From Ciona intestinalis (taxonomy: Eukaryota > Chordata > Ascidiacea > Phlebobranchia > Cionidae), in assembly GCF_000224145.3 (NCBI RefSeq), contig NC_020168.2:2181171-2245170 (forward strand): a stretch of 64,000 bases of DNA, read 5' to 3'. The notes beneath the pieces are model-generated. The model had not been told where the DNA came from, searched no databases, and was given only the letters and a program-made list of their open reading frames with translations. Shown here piece by piece: positions 22,691 through 36,300 of the stretch. A program made the position numbers and the translations under genes. Numbering within the stretch: the first letter of the stretch is position 1; each line of letters starts with the position of its first letter.

Positions 22691-24379
22691 GATTTCCTTC
22701 ATTTATAACCCCCATTGTTCGTTGTTCCTCAGAAATATTCGTTTTGTTTCGTGCGTTTCGTTAATGGCGCTACTGGGCACCCTATGACGTAGTACTCGTA
22801 GTATCTGTTCTGATTTATTAAAATACTCAGATTATTACCCACAAACACCGGAACTAGAAATGAACACTCCGTACACTGGGGAGATGTGTTATTCCAACAT
22901 GTGCCAAACTCTTTAGATACTAAAGCCTCAGTAAACCTTTAACGTGTGCCTTTGAAGAGTTTATCTTTCAGCGTATTGGTACCGAAGTCACCTTCATCTC
23001 AACCTCACATTTTGAACCTTTTCATTAGTGCCCCATCATCTCTTTTCAATTCTCATTTTTATACAAGCATTCTCTCTTTTCCATAGATGCCATAGCCAAC
23101 CAAGCCACCCTGCTTGGTCAGTACTTTCTTTTCATTCAAAACTAGTTTAAATAGTCTTCATTGTAAAGTCTGCACTAAGTATAGTCACACTCGTTTGGAA
23201 TATTCTTCAATTCTTGTCATTTTTAGATACAGAGAAAATTACCCCTATATTTTTGTGCCACATAGCAACACGTCATTTTTTCATACGAACCCAGTGACGT
23301 TGTGCACTCGTTTCATTTGTACGATTCGCAGTTTCAGATTTCGGATAACTGATGTTTATGCGTTCGATGTGAGTAATGGTTTCAGGCGTCCTATTTGTGA
23401 ATATTAAAATAAAATGGTCCCGAAAACGTTGTGTATTTGAATTGCATTGCTTATCAACAGTGTCGTGCTGCCACAGTAGTTGGCGCGCTCTCCTGCAACC
23501 TCGGGCCTGATTCTTCTATCATTGTGGGCGTTAAACACGTATAAGTTCTAATGCTCCAACCCATTGATAACTTTTGGGATATCTAAAATATCATCTGTAC
23601 GTTACAAAAAAATCACTCAAAATATTTACTTACAAAGTTACATATAGTATACTGTGTGTTAAGATGGGACATATTTACTACATAATATGCTGATCTTAAA
23701 CAATTAACGACGCGCCATGGGAGTCGTGTATACCAAATATGATAAGAAAATATAATGAGAAAATGTGTCCCATTTTCCCCTCCCCTACTATACGGGATAA
23801 CTCGTAAGCTGGTACCATGTGTGAAACAGAACACGCGTGTTATAAAGACTCTCATTGCCCCGCCACGCGAAAGTTATTGAGTTCATTTTAATAATGTTTT
23901 GCTAGAACCTAGAATAGATCATATATATTAGTATATATATGCACAAATACGGTACCAAAAACACGTTTATGATATATGCAGTATCTGTTGCCCGATCGAC
24001 GCTAATATATAAAAGAAAATAAAACAAACATTAAACTGACATATTGGTAAAATCTTTACAACCTAGTGTGATTATACTGTAATGCTAAGCAAGAAAACAA
24101 TTTTGAAAAAACGCATATTGCTATAATTCTACTCCCTAAATAATTTTTAATACTGTTTCTATGTCAGGTCCAAAGCGCGAATTTCAATTTTTGTTAAAAT
24201 AGTTTTTCAAGTATGACGAAGTCAACAAAGAGTACGGTATAGGTCTTCAGTGGTTTGTTTTATCTTTAAGTTAACTTCAAAAACGTTTTACACAAACTGC
24301 ACTGTTTCTTTTGCATTTACAGCGCATTATAGTAGGGCTGCGATCGAAAGTCTGCTTAATGTAAGTGTTTTTAAGCATA
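22691..24379. other. 3' UTR of ZC3H7-like gene and intergenic space to CENP-E
   Basis: AATAAA at 23408-23413 could end the ZC3H7 transcript. A GGGACACC-family MITE lies at 23648-23793. The CENP-E promoter and 5' UTR are expected in 23.9-24.38 kb; no TATA-like element could be fixed with confidence. Confidence 0.55.
23648..23793. mobile_element. MITE, GGGACACC family, short copy
   Basis: Left end TATACTGTGTGTTAAGATGGGACA; right end TGTCCCATTTTCCCCTCCCC followed by TACTATA, its imperfect inverted repeat. The interior GGGAGTCGTG matches the other copies. Confidence 0.6.
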
Positions 24380-27300
24380 ATGGCAACGGCAAACGACGAT
24401 GGAGTTAAAGTGTGTATTAGGGCGAGGCCATTAATTAGACGGTAAGTTTCAATAGATTGCCTACAATACTTAAAATGCCTTACAATTTATATTTTCCAAC
24501 AGAGAATCAGGATGTCAAGCTCAGTGGGAGTTGGACACTCAACAAATAAAGTTGATTTCCAACAAGGAAAAAGTCAAGTCTTACATGTTTGGTATTCAAC
24601 GCATTTTAAATAAATTATTTTTGTGTTAAAGAATAATGTTTAATCTCCCTTTGTTTTTTACACAGATCGAGTTTATGGAGACGATGAAACAACGAGAGAT
24701 GTCTATGAAGAAGTGGCCGAACCAATCGTACAATCTGCCATGCAAGGATTTCATGGTGCCTGAACTGTTTACTGTTTACAATAATTTTATTTTTGGGTTT
24801 TGGTAAATTAAAACTACCAATCACCAAACATATGAAAGATTATGGTATTGGGCAATCAAGACTAAAATCAGATTCTGACACACTCATTGCGTTTAAAGTT
24901 ACAATTCTTTGTTTAATATTGGTTGCAATTTTGTAGAACCGACTGTTGTGTAACATTTTCTAATGTTATGTTTACATGGATACTAAACATTACCCAGTAT
25001 TTTATGTTATTGTTTCTACTTTGTGATAACATAAACATAGATGGGGAAATTTACAGATTTTGTTGTAGCTTTGTATTGATTGTTGTAAATTGTCAGTGCC
25101 TTGTTACTAAATTTAAAAAAAAAAAACAATTGAAAAAAGTTTTCTTACTTACTGCTGTTAAATCATAGGGATTGTATTATTAAAGTATAAAAATTACAGT
25201 ATAACACCTTTTAATATTGTTGATATGCTCAAAGCTGTTGTGTGTGTTAGTGTGTATATGCACATACTTCTACATGTATGGTATGGGTATTGTGTTTTTT
25301 GCAGTGCGTTTACATTTTTGTCACTTGTTACCAGGAACAATATTTGCGTATGGTCAGACCTCATCTGGGAAAACATACACAATGCTTGGTAATACTAACT
25401 CACCAGGCATCATTCCTCTTGCTGTCCAAGATATATTTAACATGATACAAAAGGTAATGTTTTTTATTTAAACTGCCCACATATCTTTACTTTTGTTGTG
25501 TTAAATGTAGCTAAACATTCCGTTTCTAGTAATTTTTAGCATTTTTTAATAATATTTTATTTGTTGAAATTTTTGTTTCCAGACTCCTGAGCGTGAATTT
25601 TTGCTTCGGGCCTCTTATTTAGAAATCTACAATGAAAACTTGAAAGATTTACTTTCCACTGAAGTTACCACTCTTAAAATCAAAGAAGATGAATTTGTGA
25701 GTTGTCTCTGTGGTCTTACTTTCAACTATAGACTAGTGTGTTGAAGAAAAATATCAATGATATAAATTCTTTTATCGAAGTTTACCTGAAATGAAAGTCT
25801 GAAAAGTGTAAATCAATGATTTTCTAAAGTGAAAAAACTTGGAAGCTTTCGAGCATTTTATCACTTGCACAAGCAATAATGGACACAGGTTAAACCTATA
25901 AATATATGATATTATAGCTTATAAAACTTATTTTATTTAAACAAAATTTAATAATTTAACATGTGTTGCAACTTAGAATTACTTGGGCTTAAATATGTAG
26001 GCAGCTGATAAAAGTGTGGTCTTCTCTAGGTTTTGTAAAAATCTTGATTACCTTTCCTAAATTGATCGTTAATGTTTACCTCAGAAACACGTGCGTGTGT
26101 ATGGATTGCATGAAGAGATGGTCACATCACCCGATGATGTGATGAAACTGATGGCAAGAGGTGAAAAACTTCGACACATGGCGGCAACCAATATGAATGA
26201 CCGTAGCAGTCGATCGCACACAATATTTAAGATGGTATGTCTGCAGGTGCAGCATGAAACTTTTTATTGCTAATTATGTTTTAATTTTCAGATTATTGAA
26301 AGTAGAGAGAGGGTGGATTTTAATCGAACCAGGGAAGTTAGTGACGATACTGCTGTCAAGGTCGCTCAACTTGTAAGTAGGGTTTTTAAGAACACAACAA
26401 TTGAAAAGGAACTTTTATAATAAAAGAATAGTTATGCAGAATATGAATGTTTGTTCCAATCACTTTTTGCATGTTTTAGAACATGGTGGACTTAGCTGGA
26501 TCTGAACGAGCAAGTCAGACTGGTGCTGAGGGTCAACGTTTGAAAGAGGGTTGTTATATTAACAAAAGTTTGATGGTTCTTGGTCAAGTTATCAACCAGA
26601 TCTGTAAAGATAATGAATCTACATCGGGATCTGTGTAAGTAAAGATACCAACTTAAGTTAGTGCGCTGTGAAAAAAATAGTTTTTTTGTGGCCTATGGCT
26701 ATGACATAAAATATAATGCAAATTGTTTATATTTTATGTTGGCAGTCTTGTCTTTATTATTATGTTTTTTTTTCTAACTGAAGCTGTTAATACCTATTTT
26801 ACTTGGTTCTTCTCAATTCTGTTTTACCTCCAAAAATATTAATTCGGCTTAGATTATAATATAATGGAAAACATGTTTATATTTAACCTCATCTTCAGTT
26901 TCATCAACTTCCGTGATTCGAAACTCACTCGCATCCTCCAACCATCACTTGGGGGAAATGCCCTCACCGTGATAATTTGTACCGTTACTCTCGCTGCAGT
27001 GGATGAGACCGACAGCACCTTGAGGGTAGGAACAATCGAACATTAATACTGCCTGAGAATTGTATGCTGACCATTCGTGCTAATATTTTTTGTATATTTT
27101 GAATTGCACAAATTCATAAAACGGAAAATTTTACAAATGTTTTTTTGACATTCCTGTATTACTTGCGATTTCATAACCATGTCTATGTTTATATTTGTTT
27201 CCTAATTTGGTATGATCTCAGATTTTAATTTTATTTCATCCTTAGTTTGCCAGCAGCGCTAAGAAAGTGAAGAACAAACCGANNNNNNNNNNNNNNNNNN

Positions 27301-30300
27301 NNNNNNNNNNNNNNNNNNNNNNNNNNNNNNNNTGTATGGATTGCATGAAGAGATGGTGACATCACCCGATGATGTGATGAAACTGATGGCAAGAGGTGAA
27401 AAACTTCGACACATGGCGGCAACCAATATGAATGACCGTAGCAGTCGATCGCACACAATATTTAAGATGGTATGTCTGCAGGTGCAGCATGAAACTTTTT
27501 ATTGCTAATTATGTTTTAATTTTCAGATTATTGAAAGTAGAGAGAGGGTGGATTTTAATCGAACCAGAGAAGTTAGTGACGATACCGCTGTCAAGGTCGC
27601 TCAACTTGTAAGTAGGGTTTTTAAGAACACAACAATTGAAAATGAACTTTTATAATAAAAGAATAGTTATGCAGAATATGAATGTTTGTTCCAATCACTT
27701 TTTGCATGTTTTAGAACATGGTGGACTTGGCTGGATCTGAACGAGCGAGTCAGACCGGTGCTGAGGGTCAACGTTTGAAAGAGGGTTGTTATATTAACAA
27801 AAGTTTGATGGTTCTTGGTCAAGTTATCAACCAGATCTGTAAAGATAATGAATCTACATCGGGATCTGTGTAAGTAAAGATACCAACTTAAGTTAGTGTG
27901 CTGTGAAAAAAAATTTTTTTTGCGGCCTATTACAAAAAATATAATGTAAATTATTTCTAGTTTATGTTTTTAGTATCGAAAAATTAAAACATAATAAAGT
28001 CTATGTTTTGCAATTTTTTATATTTTTTTGAAGAATTCATTATATTAAATTAGAAATAAAAATTAAATTTTCTTTAGTATTTTAGAAACTAGAAACAGTC
28101 AAAGTTAAGTGAAATTTTTTCTTATGGGAAATCCCGGACATTGTGAAAACGGCCCAATTTTTTTACTCCAGCTGTTTTTTTCATGCGATTTTTTAGAAGC
28201 TGTGTCGTTTTGGCATACTTTGATGGTACCTTTGACTTTAGGCTACATTTGAGCTAGGGATGCACATTACAGAATAATTAGGTATTCAAGGATATCCTAG
28301 AATACTTTATTTCGAATCTAGAATTCCGAATCTAGAATTTCGAATCTCTTTAAATTCATAGGGAAAAAAATAATTTTAGCCACCTCAGTCAGTTTATTGA
28401 CTCTTTCATAGTAGCCTTATTGGATCATGAGCTGTAAAATGATTAAAAATTGTACTATTGGGTAGTTTTTGCGTCACAAAACGTATAGCAGGCTATGAAA
28501 AGACGTTGGGAAACGTTTACCTTCGAAAGTCCCACAAACACAAATTTTTTTTTTCAAAATTAATAAGTTTTAAAAATTGTTAATATAGTTTATAAGATGA
28601 CGTGTGATGACGTCATTAAACAGAATACCGAATCCCGTAATTAGATTCTAATACAAAAGGATTCGAATCTCACGGATTCGAAATTCTGTAATGTGCATCC
28701 CTAATTTGAGCATATCTATCCATATACAAAATTTTATTTTTCGTTGATATGCCTCTTTAAGCCGTTGAAACTTATTTTAGTGGGTTCTTCTCAACTCTGT
28801 TTTAACTCCAAAATATTATTTCGGCTTAGATTATAATACAGCGGTTCCCAAAGTATGGGTCGCGACCCAAACATGGGTCGCACAGGGTTGTAGAATGGGT
28901 CGCGCCAAGGTGATGATTCAAATTTATTAAAACGAGTTTTTTTCTTTTTAAGCGTTCGGGTTAGGTTTGCGCTGTAGTTCAGCCTTATATTTACCATGTT
29001 TTTCTTAGCCAGGTGGGCTGTTTGTTACGAAATAGTAGGCATTCACACGTGGATTCATTGCATCATAATAGCGATTGTTTAACCTGGCAATTAATTACGA
29101 CATAATAGCAATTCACACGTCGAATATTTGCGTCATAATAGGGATTGACACGTAAATCATTAGGCATGTAGGAGGTTTAAAGCAGGCTTGAATGTTAAAG
29201 AGGCACATGCATCGTATTTTAGCCTTTTTTTCAATAATACATTGAAAGATCCACACAAACAGTTGAAGATTTAAAAAACTCGGGCGTTTGTGTCGATAAA
29301 TAACTTTGAAAATGTGCGAAATCGTGCTGCGTAACCGTATTTTCCNNNNNNNNNNNNNNNNNNNNNNNNNNNNNNNNNNNNNNNNNNNNNNNNNNNNNNN
29401 NNNNNNNNNNNNNNNNNNNNNNNNNNNNNNNNNNNNNNNNNNNNNNNNNNNNNNNNNNNNNNNNNNNNNNTTTGTGTCGATAAATAACTTTGAAAATGTG
29501 CGAAATCGTGCTGCGTAACCGTATTTTCCACACGAGCCGTTATGAATTAAACAGAGGTTAGATTATTACGTCATAGAATGCGTATTGTTACGTTTGATCT
29601 ACGTTACAGATTACATAATTCGTTAGGGTTTATTGGCTGGGAATTAGGGGTTTAAGGTTTTTACTGCCATAAAACAGTACGAAAACAAGTCTATAACGTC
29701 CCTTAACTTACGTAATACATCACTATTGTGACAGAACATAATACTATTGTGACGTAATAAATCGTTAACCTTATACGCAAGTCAAGCGAATTACGCTGCC
29801 GCAGCATGTTTATCGCGCATTTTCAAAGTTAATTTGAACATTTTGAACCCAAAATTTTAGGTGGCCACCAGCTAAAGGATTACCTATGGGTCGTGAGATG
29901 TTTATAAAACTCTGATTTGGGTCGCGCTAAAAAAACTTTGGGAACCACTGTTATAATATAATGGAAAACATGTTTATATTTAACCTCATCTTCAGTTTCA
30001 TCAACTTCCGTGATTCAAAACTTACTCGTATCCTCCAACCATCACTTGGTGGAAATGCTCTCACCGTGATAATTTGTACCGTTACCCTCGCTGCAGTAGA
30101 TGAGACCGACAGCACCTTGAGGGTAGGAACAGTCGAACATTAATACTGCCTGAGAATCGTATGCTGACCATTCGTGCTGATTTTTTTGTATATTTTGAAT
30201 TGCGCAAAATCATAAAAGGAAAATTTTACAAATGTTTTTTAACATTCCTGTATTTACTTGCGGTTTCATAACCATGCTATGTTTATATTTGCTTTACAAT

Positions 30301-33300
30301 TTTTCTATGTTAAGTTTTATAATTTAGTATGATCTAAAATGTTATTTCATCCTTAGTTTGCCAGCAGCGCTAAGAAAGTGAAGAACAAACCGATAGTTAA
30401 CGAAGTATTGTCTGATGAAGCTCTCCTTTATCGACAAAAACGTGAAATAAACCAACTGAAGAAGAAAATCATGCAGGTTAGATAAGCACTGATTGAATGC
30501 AATAATGACTTCTGTGTTGTTTTGAGTAGTGTAAGGCTTTACTTACTCCGTAAAGATTATTCAGTATATATATACTGTGATACACTGCTACTAAACTATT
30601 TTTTTAATATTCCCTTTTTTTAATATTAAACAAAAAATTATTAAGTTTTTTACTGTAATTATTTATTCAATCAAACGTGTTTTGTTACATACTTTTATCT
30701 TGTATTATTTTTTTTAATTGGCTTTAATTGTTTTAAAAGACAGTTGGCTTTAATTGTTTTAAAAGACAGACAAAAAGACTCACATTATTGAAAAAAATTA
30801 AACTTAAATTTGGTTTCCTCACAAGATGGAGCAACAGAGCACATTAAATGAAATGCGACAACAACAGTCGGATTTAGAAAATATGTTGAAGGAAAAATCT
30901 CGCCTTCAACAAGAACAAGAGGAAAAGATAACGATGTTAAAACAAATATTGCTTGTATCAAGTGTTCATCCTGCTGAAGCAAAGGTTAATATCCAGTATG
31001 AACTAGATCCAGCTTGTTAATTTTTTATTTCATGCAACAAGTGTGTTAGAGAACAGTTAGACAATCTATGGTTTTAATTTTTTTAATTTTATTTGCATTG
31101 ATTGCTATACATCATCATGCACAGTATACATTGTAGCATATGTAGTATCAAGTGTGGCTGTAACAAGGATGGGGTTTCTTTTGAATGAGAAGTACACGTA
31201 ATTTATGACTTTATGTCACTCAGTGTCATACGAATGGGTAGCAGAAATTTGTGTTAGGGTGAAGTTTTAATAATCGCCCTTTGCCAAACCCTATTACAAG
31301 ATTCAGACATCCATATCCTATTTATACGGCATGTATTTATAAAAACAGAAGCAGCAACGACTCCGCCGTGAGACTTGGTGTCCAGGAGCAATATCTTCCA
31401 TTGCACCGAGGGTTGATTGGCATTTCTCACCCAATGTACCGTCAACAAAACCTGTTGGAAATAATATCATTACTGAACATGGTATGTATTGTTAGCTGTA
31501 ATCTAATGGTAAAAGTATATTTTTATTTTTTATATATTCACAAAGGCATTAAATCTTGTTTTTTAAACATTTTGTTCAGTGGTTTAGGAAATAGAAACAG
31601 TTCATTAACTTTTCATCTCATGAGAAATTACTTTATTGTCACACACACAGCAAAACTTTTTTAGCTTATTTATCGCACCATTTTTTCTTTTTACAAATTT
31701 TCATTCATTTTTGTTGGTATGCCTCTTTAAATTTATTGGAAACATACAATTTTAATATATATATAGTATGGTGTGCACTATGCCATATTAGTGTAACTGT
31801 AATCAGCAATAGTTTTCTTTGTATTTAAAAACTTGCTTCTGAATGTACATTTAAATTTTTTAATCACAATTTAAATCTTCAGAATTCACTGTTGACCAAT
31901 CAACCTTTTTCGAGGATCTAAAAACTGAAGAAAAAAATCGACTTTTTGAAACCCCAATGTTGAATGGAAGTAAACGCCACATACTTGATGAGACAACACC
32001 AACAACCTCATCTGCTAAGAAGTCTCGAAGTGAAACGGTGGGTCTATGTTTCTTAAACAACAATTCTGATGTAGCCTTCTTAAAATGCAAGCAAGTTTTA
32101 TTTTTAGATACACAAATGGTAAAAAGTCTCTTCTAAGGTAAAATGGGATCCATATGTGCATATTTTATTGTTTCTGTGCTTTTCATCAGTAGTGCCAAAC
32201 TTGGATCTAAAAAACAAACTTTAGCTGTTGATGATATACACAGCAGAGATTGAAAATCACTTTTTACGATTTTCGACCTACATTGACCCCCCCCTTCCCT
32301 TTTTTTTCTTTTAGCTGTGCCACTGCTTATCAATATAAAAGCTGCTGTGGTACAAATATCTAATTTAATATAGGCCGTGTTATGAAAACTGTGCTTCATA
32401 ATATTATCCGTGTTATGAAAACTTTGCTCTTTTATTTAATGTAACCATAGTTACTTCTACAGGAAGAGAAAGATGGTAACTTAGTGACTTCATTATTGGA
32501 AGAAGAATTAAAATCTTTAAAAGAAAAGTTAACCAAGTGCCAACAGGAGCTTGTAACTGCACAAGAGGAACGTGACCAAGTAAGAGTGGCTGCAAAAAAC
32601 ATGTAATAAATTCCAGTTAGGTTCTGGTGCTACGTTAATGTAACAGGCAAAAATAAAGTTCAACCAATTGTTTTTTAATATAAGAGATATATATTTGGCC
32701 AAAATGACATCGTCAATCTTTTATTCCAATACAATTTTCTTATGTAACAGTTGGTTGGGCTTGATTTTTTTCTGTTACTTTTTTGTAGCACCAGATCCTG
32801 TTGCAACATATTTAACATGTTTAGGACTTTCATGCAGGTGTTGCGGAAACAGTATTACTTGATGTTCTGTTTTTGTTTTTGTAGAAACAAGAAGAAGCAA
32901 ATTTGTTGAAGAATCTTGTTGAGGATATGGAGGCAGAGAAAGAGAGCTTAACATCCAAGGATGATCATGAAAAGATGGATCTTAAGATGAATCTGGCACG
33001 AGCACAGGGGCAGGTAGGGACACATTGTTAATTGGTAATGTGTGTGCGTTGATCATCGATGGGATGTCTTATTTTGTTCTGGTGCAAATAATTTGAATAT
33101 TGTTTTTATAAATGTCTGTGTACTTGCTGTTTATTTTTATAAATATTTATCTACAAATTGTCGAAAAACTAGGATTTACTTGGTGCAAAATTGTTGGGGA
33201 TATTGTCATTTTAGTATATATATATATTACATTGTAGTTTTGTATTTATTCTGTATTCAAAAAAGGCTTTTATTATCCGCAGGTGAAGATGCAGCAAGAA

Positions 33301-36300
33301 TTAATCGATCAGTTTAACGAGGATCAACTTGATGAAGAGAAGAAAAAAGAGGAATCCAAGGATCATATCTCTCGCCTCACATTGGAAGTTGTTGATCTAA
33401 AGAACGAACTGACGAAGATGTCTACGAGTCATGGGATGGCAGGTTAGTATAAGAGTGCTTGTTGGGGTGGTGGAATATTTTAAGCTGTTAACCATTAAAG
33501 GGACAATCAACAATAAATCAAAATCTGTATATGAATAGAAATGCTCAAATGTGATCTAAAGGTACCACCAAAGTTTCAAAAAAATTAAAAAGTTTCTAAA
33601 AAATCCAGCCACTTATTTAAAAATAAACTGGCTGTGACAATGCATAGAAAATAAAGAGTGACACATAACTTTAACTGTTTCTAGTTTCTAAAGTGCATAA
33701 GAAAATTCGCTTTCAGTTTTCGGATTTGTCAAAATGAATGCTTCTTGTTTGTGAATAAATAAAACAATTTATCTAAAACGTTAACAATTTACTTTCATGT
33801 TAAAAATCATAGAAAAATAAGCAGTGTTTAACATTTTGGTTCACACAGTAGGCTTTTTATTATTTTATATTTTGATTTCTTGTTTCTAATCAAAAAACCA
33901 TCCACCCAGAATTACGAGGTCAAATGAAAGATCTTGAGATCCAACTTCGCGATTCTTGTCGCGATAAACGAAGAATTCTGGAGAAATTTGAAGAAGAATC
34001 TGAACATTCTCGGGAGTTGTCGGCCTCGCTTGAAAAGTTGTCACAAGATGTCAGTAGAGTGAAATCTGAAGCCGACAGTAAAGAAGTAGAATATAAAGAA
34101 ATGGTGAGATGGTGTTTTGTATATCTTTTAAAAATATTTCGTTGTATGGGCGTTGTAAAACTTATTGTTTATTATTTTCAAACATACAACTAGGGAGGCT
34201 AGGTGTTTTAGTAAAAAAAGGTTGAACACTGAGCCTGCATGTGATTGCCATAATAATGCATTAGGGAATGAAAAATATTAAAAATGAAGAAAGTAAAGCA
34301 ACTAAAAGATAACTTTCTCTTTAATTATTTTTCCTTCTTTTGGAAATTTGCTCTGCATAAATTTTACATTTTACCACACTAGTTCATCCCTACACACAAC
34401 TATACTGTGTTAATTCCATTTATATTATTACTTGGAATTCTTAGGTTCTTTCATTGCAATCTCAACTTGAAGCTACCCTCTCATCAACCAAGGTTTGTTG
34501 CTTCTTAGAAATACTTTTGATAGTAACTAATGTAAACTATATTTAAGTAAAGCTGCTGTTTGATCTTGTGTTAAAATAGAAACCACAACAGTTTTTATTA
34601 ATAGTTATTTGTATGTCTGTCATATTTTAATAATAAAGATGCAAAAAAATAAGTACACAAATATGTCAAAACATTGTTGCCTTAAATTGCCCTTAAACCC
34701 AAATACATTCCAAAGCCTCACCCCGATTACTGTCTAAACATTTTACACTTTACTTCCCAAGTCTCCCGATGAAAGTGCGAAATATGATTCAGAAATCTCC
34801 TCCCTTAAGTCAGGAATGCAGGAAAAAATCACTGAAATACAGGAATTAAAAAAAGCTCTGTTTTATTCCGAAGTAGAAATGCTTAAATTGAAAGAAAAAC
34901 ACGAACAAGGTAATATATGTGATGTAGTGAATGTGTAAACTATAGGTTGATCTGTATTGTATTTTGCTTTTAGAAATTTCTGAACTGAAAAGTGAAGTCA
35001 CTGCAGCAGCTCCTACACGTAATATGTAAGTATTTAATATTTGCTGCCAAACACAAGTTCTGTGTTGGATAAAACAACATTAGAAAGGTTGATGATGTCA
35101 TGTGTCAAAGTTGCCCATAATAATACAACATAAAATATTACCATATGTACCTAACTTTTAAAAAGCCAAGCTACCCATAAGCTTAAAAAGGTAAAAATTT
35201 GTGCCAGCAAAAACATGAACATTTTTTTTCTATGCTTAACTTTAATAATGTTATTTGCTGGTTGTCACAATATTTGCCTTTATTTGGAAAATAGAATGAT
35301 CATCGGCTCGTTGCATCATCACTATTGTATAGTGTTTATTTTAAAGGGCCTAAACACACTCAAATGTACATCGCTTTAATAGATAGAGTGTGTTTTTCTA
35401 ATTCCAACGACACCTTACTTGTTTTAATCGGTTCTGTATAACCAAAGATATTCCAGTTCAAACACCGTGAAATTCATAAAACTGATTTGAAAGTTGCGTG
35501 GCGAAAAAATTGAGAAGTGTACTACCCACGTGACAAATCACGTCACAAAATTGTTGAAGCGTGGCCGCTCTCATTCAGAAAGGCGAGAGGCAGTGTTTTC
35601 AGCGAAAAACGAGAGAACAAAAAAACGCAAAAAAGCACAAAAAAAACGCAGGTTTCGCTTTTACGAATGAATCAGTCACGTGACTAGTACGTTCCTATGT
35701 CACAATCACGGAGCTCGTAGTAAAAAAAAGATAGCGCTAGAGATCACTGTTTGAGGACGAATATCTCCGCCTATACTGGACCAATTTTAATAAGCAAAGT
35801 ATTTTTGGAATCAATAAAACGGTCGCTTTATGAATTTACCATAAAAAATAAAAGTGACATGGGGTGTGTTTAGGCCCTTAAAGACATGTTTGTAAGATAA
35901 AAAGATAGTTAATTGTTTATTATAAAATGCACTCATTGGGTTCTCTGATTTTTTTTCAAGGTATATACGCAGTAACGAATACCTTTCCTACACATGTTAT
36001 TAAGCGCCCATGAATGTTGCAGTTTATTTTAAAACCCTTTTGTTAAAATCTGTTAAGTTAAATATTTAATTCTTATATGCTTTAACCTAAATCTGCTTCT
36101 GTTGCTACCATGCATAACGTAACATTAGAAATTGCCTATTTAAAAAAACAACATTAAAATGTGCTTCTGTTTTGTCTGTCATCCAGCGAGAAACATGTTT
36201 TGACTCGAATAGTTAAAATCAAGTTTGTCCAACATTGATCTTATGCTATGATCATTGTAACTTATATTGAATTAAAATCCTAGGGAACAATCGACTTTGC

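Larger units (their letters stand above)
27333..30393 (+). repeat. Duplicated CENP-E motor segment, copy B, with transposon insertions
   Basis: Begins TGTATGGATTGC in exon 6 and continues past the place where copy A stops. The same exon set is intact: exon 7 ends at 27608, exon 8 ends at about 27869, exon 9 lies at about 29994-30120, exon 10 starts at 30357. The intron between exons 8 and 9 is about 1.9 kb longer than in copy A because of a MITE, a nested hAT-like element and a second hAT-like element. Confidence 0.9.

Noticed and set aside
26098..30393. True tandem duplication of kinesin motor exons
   Set aside because: Breakpoints coincide with an N gap and the coding differences are almost all silent, so an unmerged haplotype is more likely.
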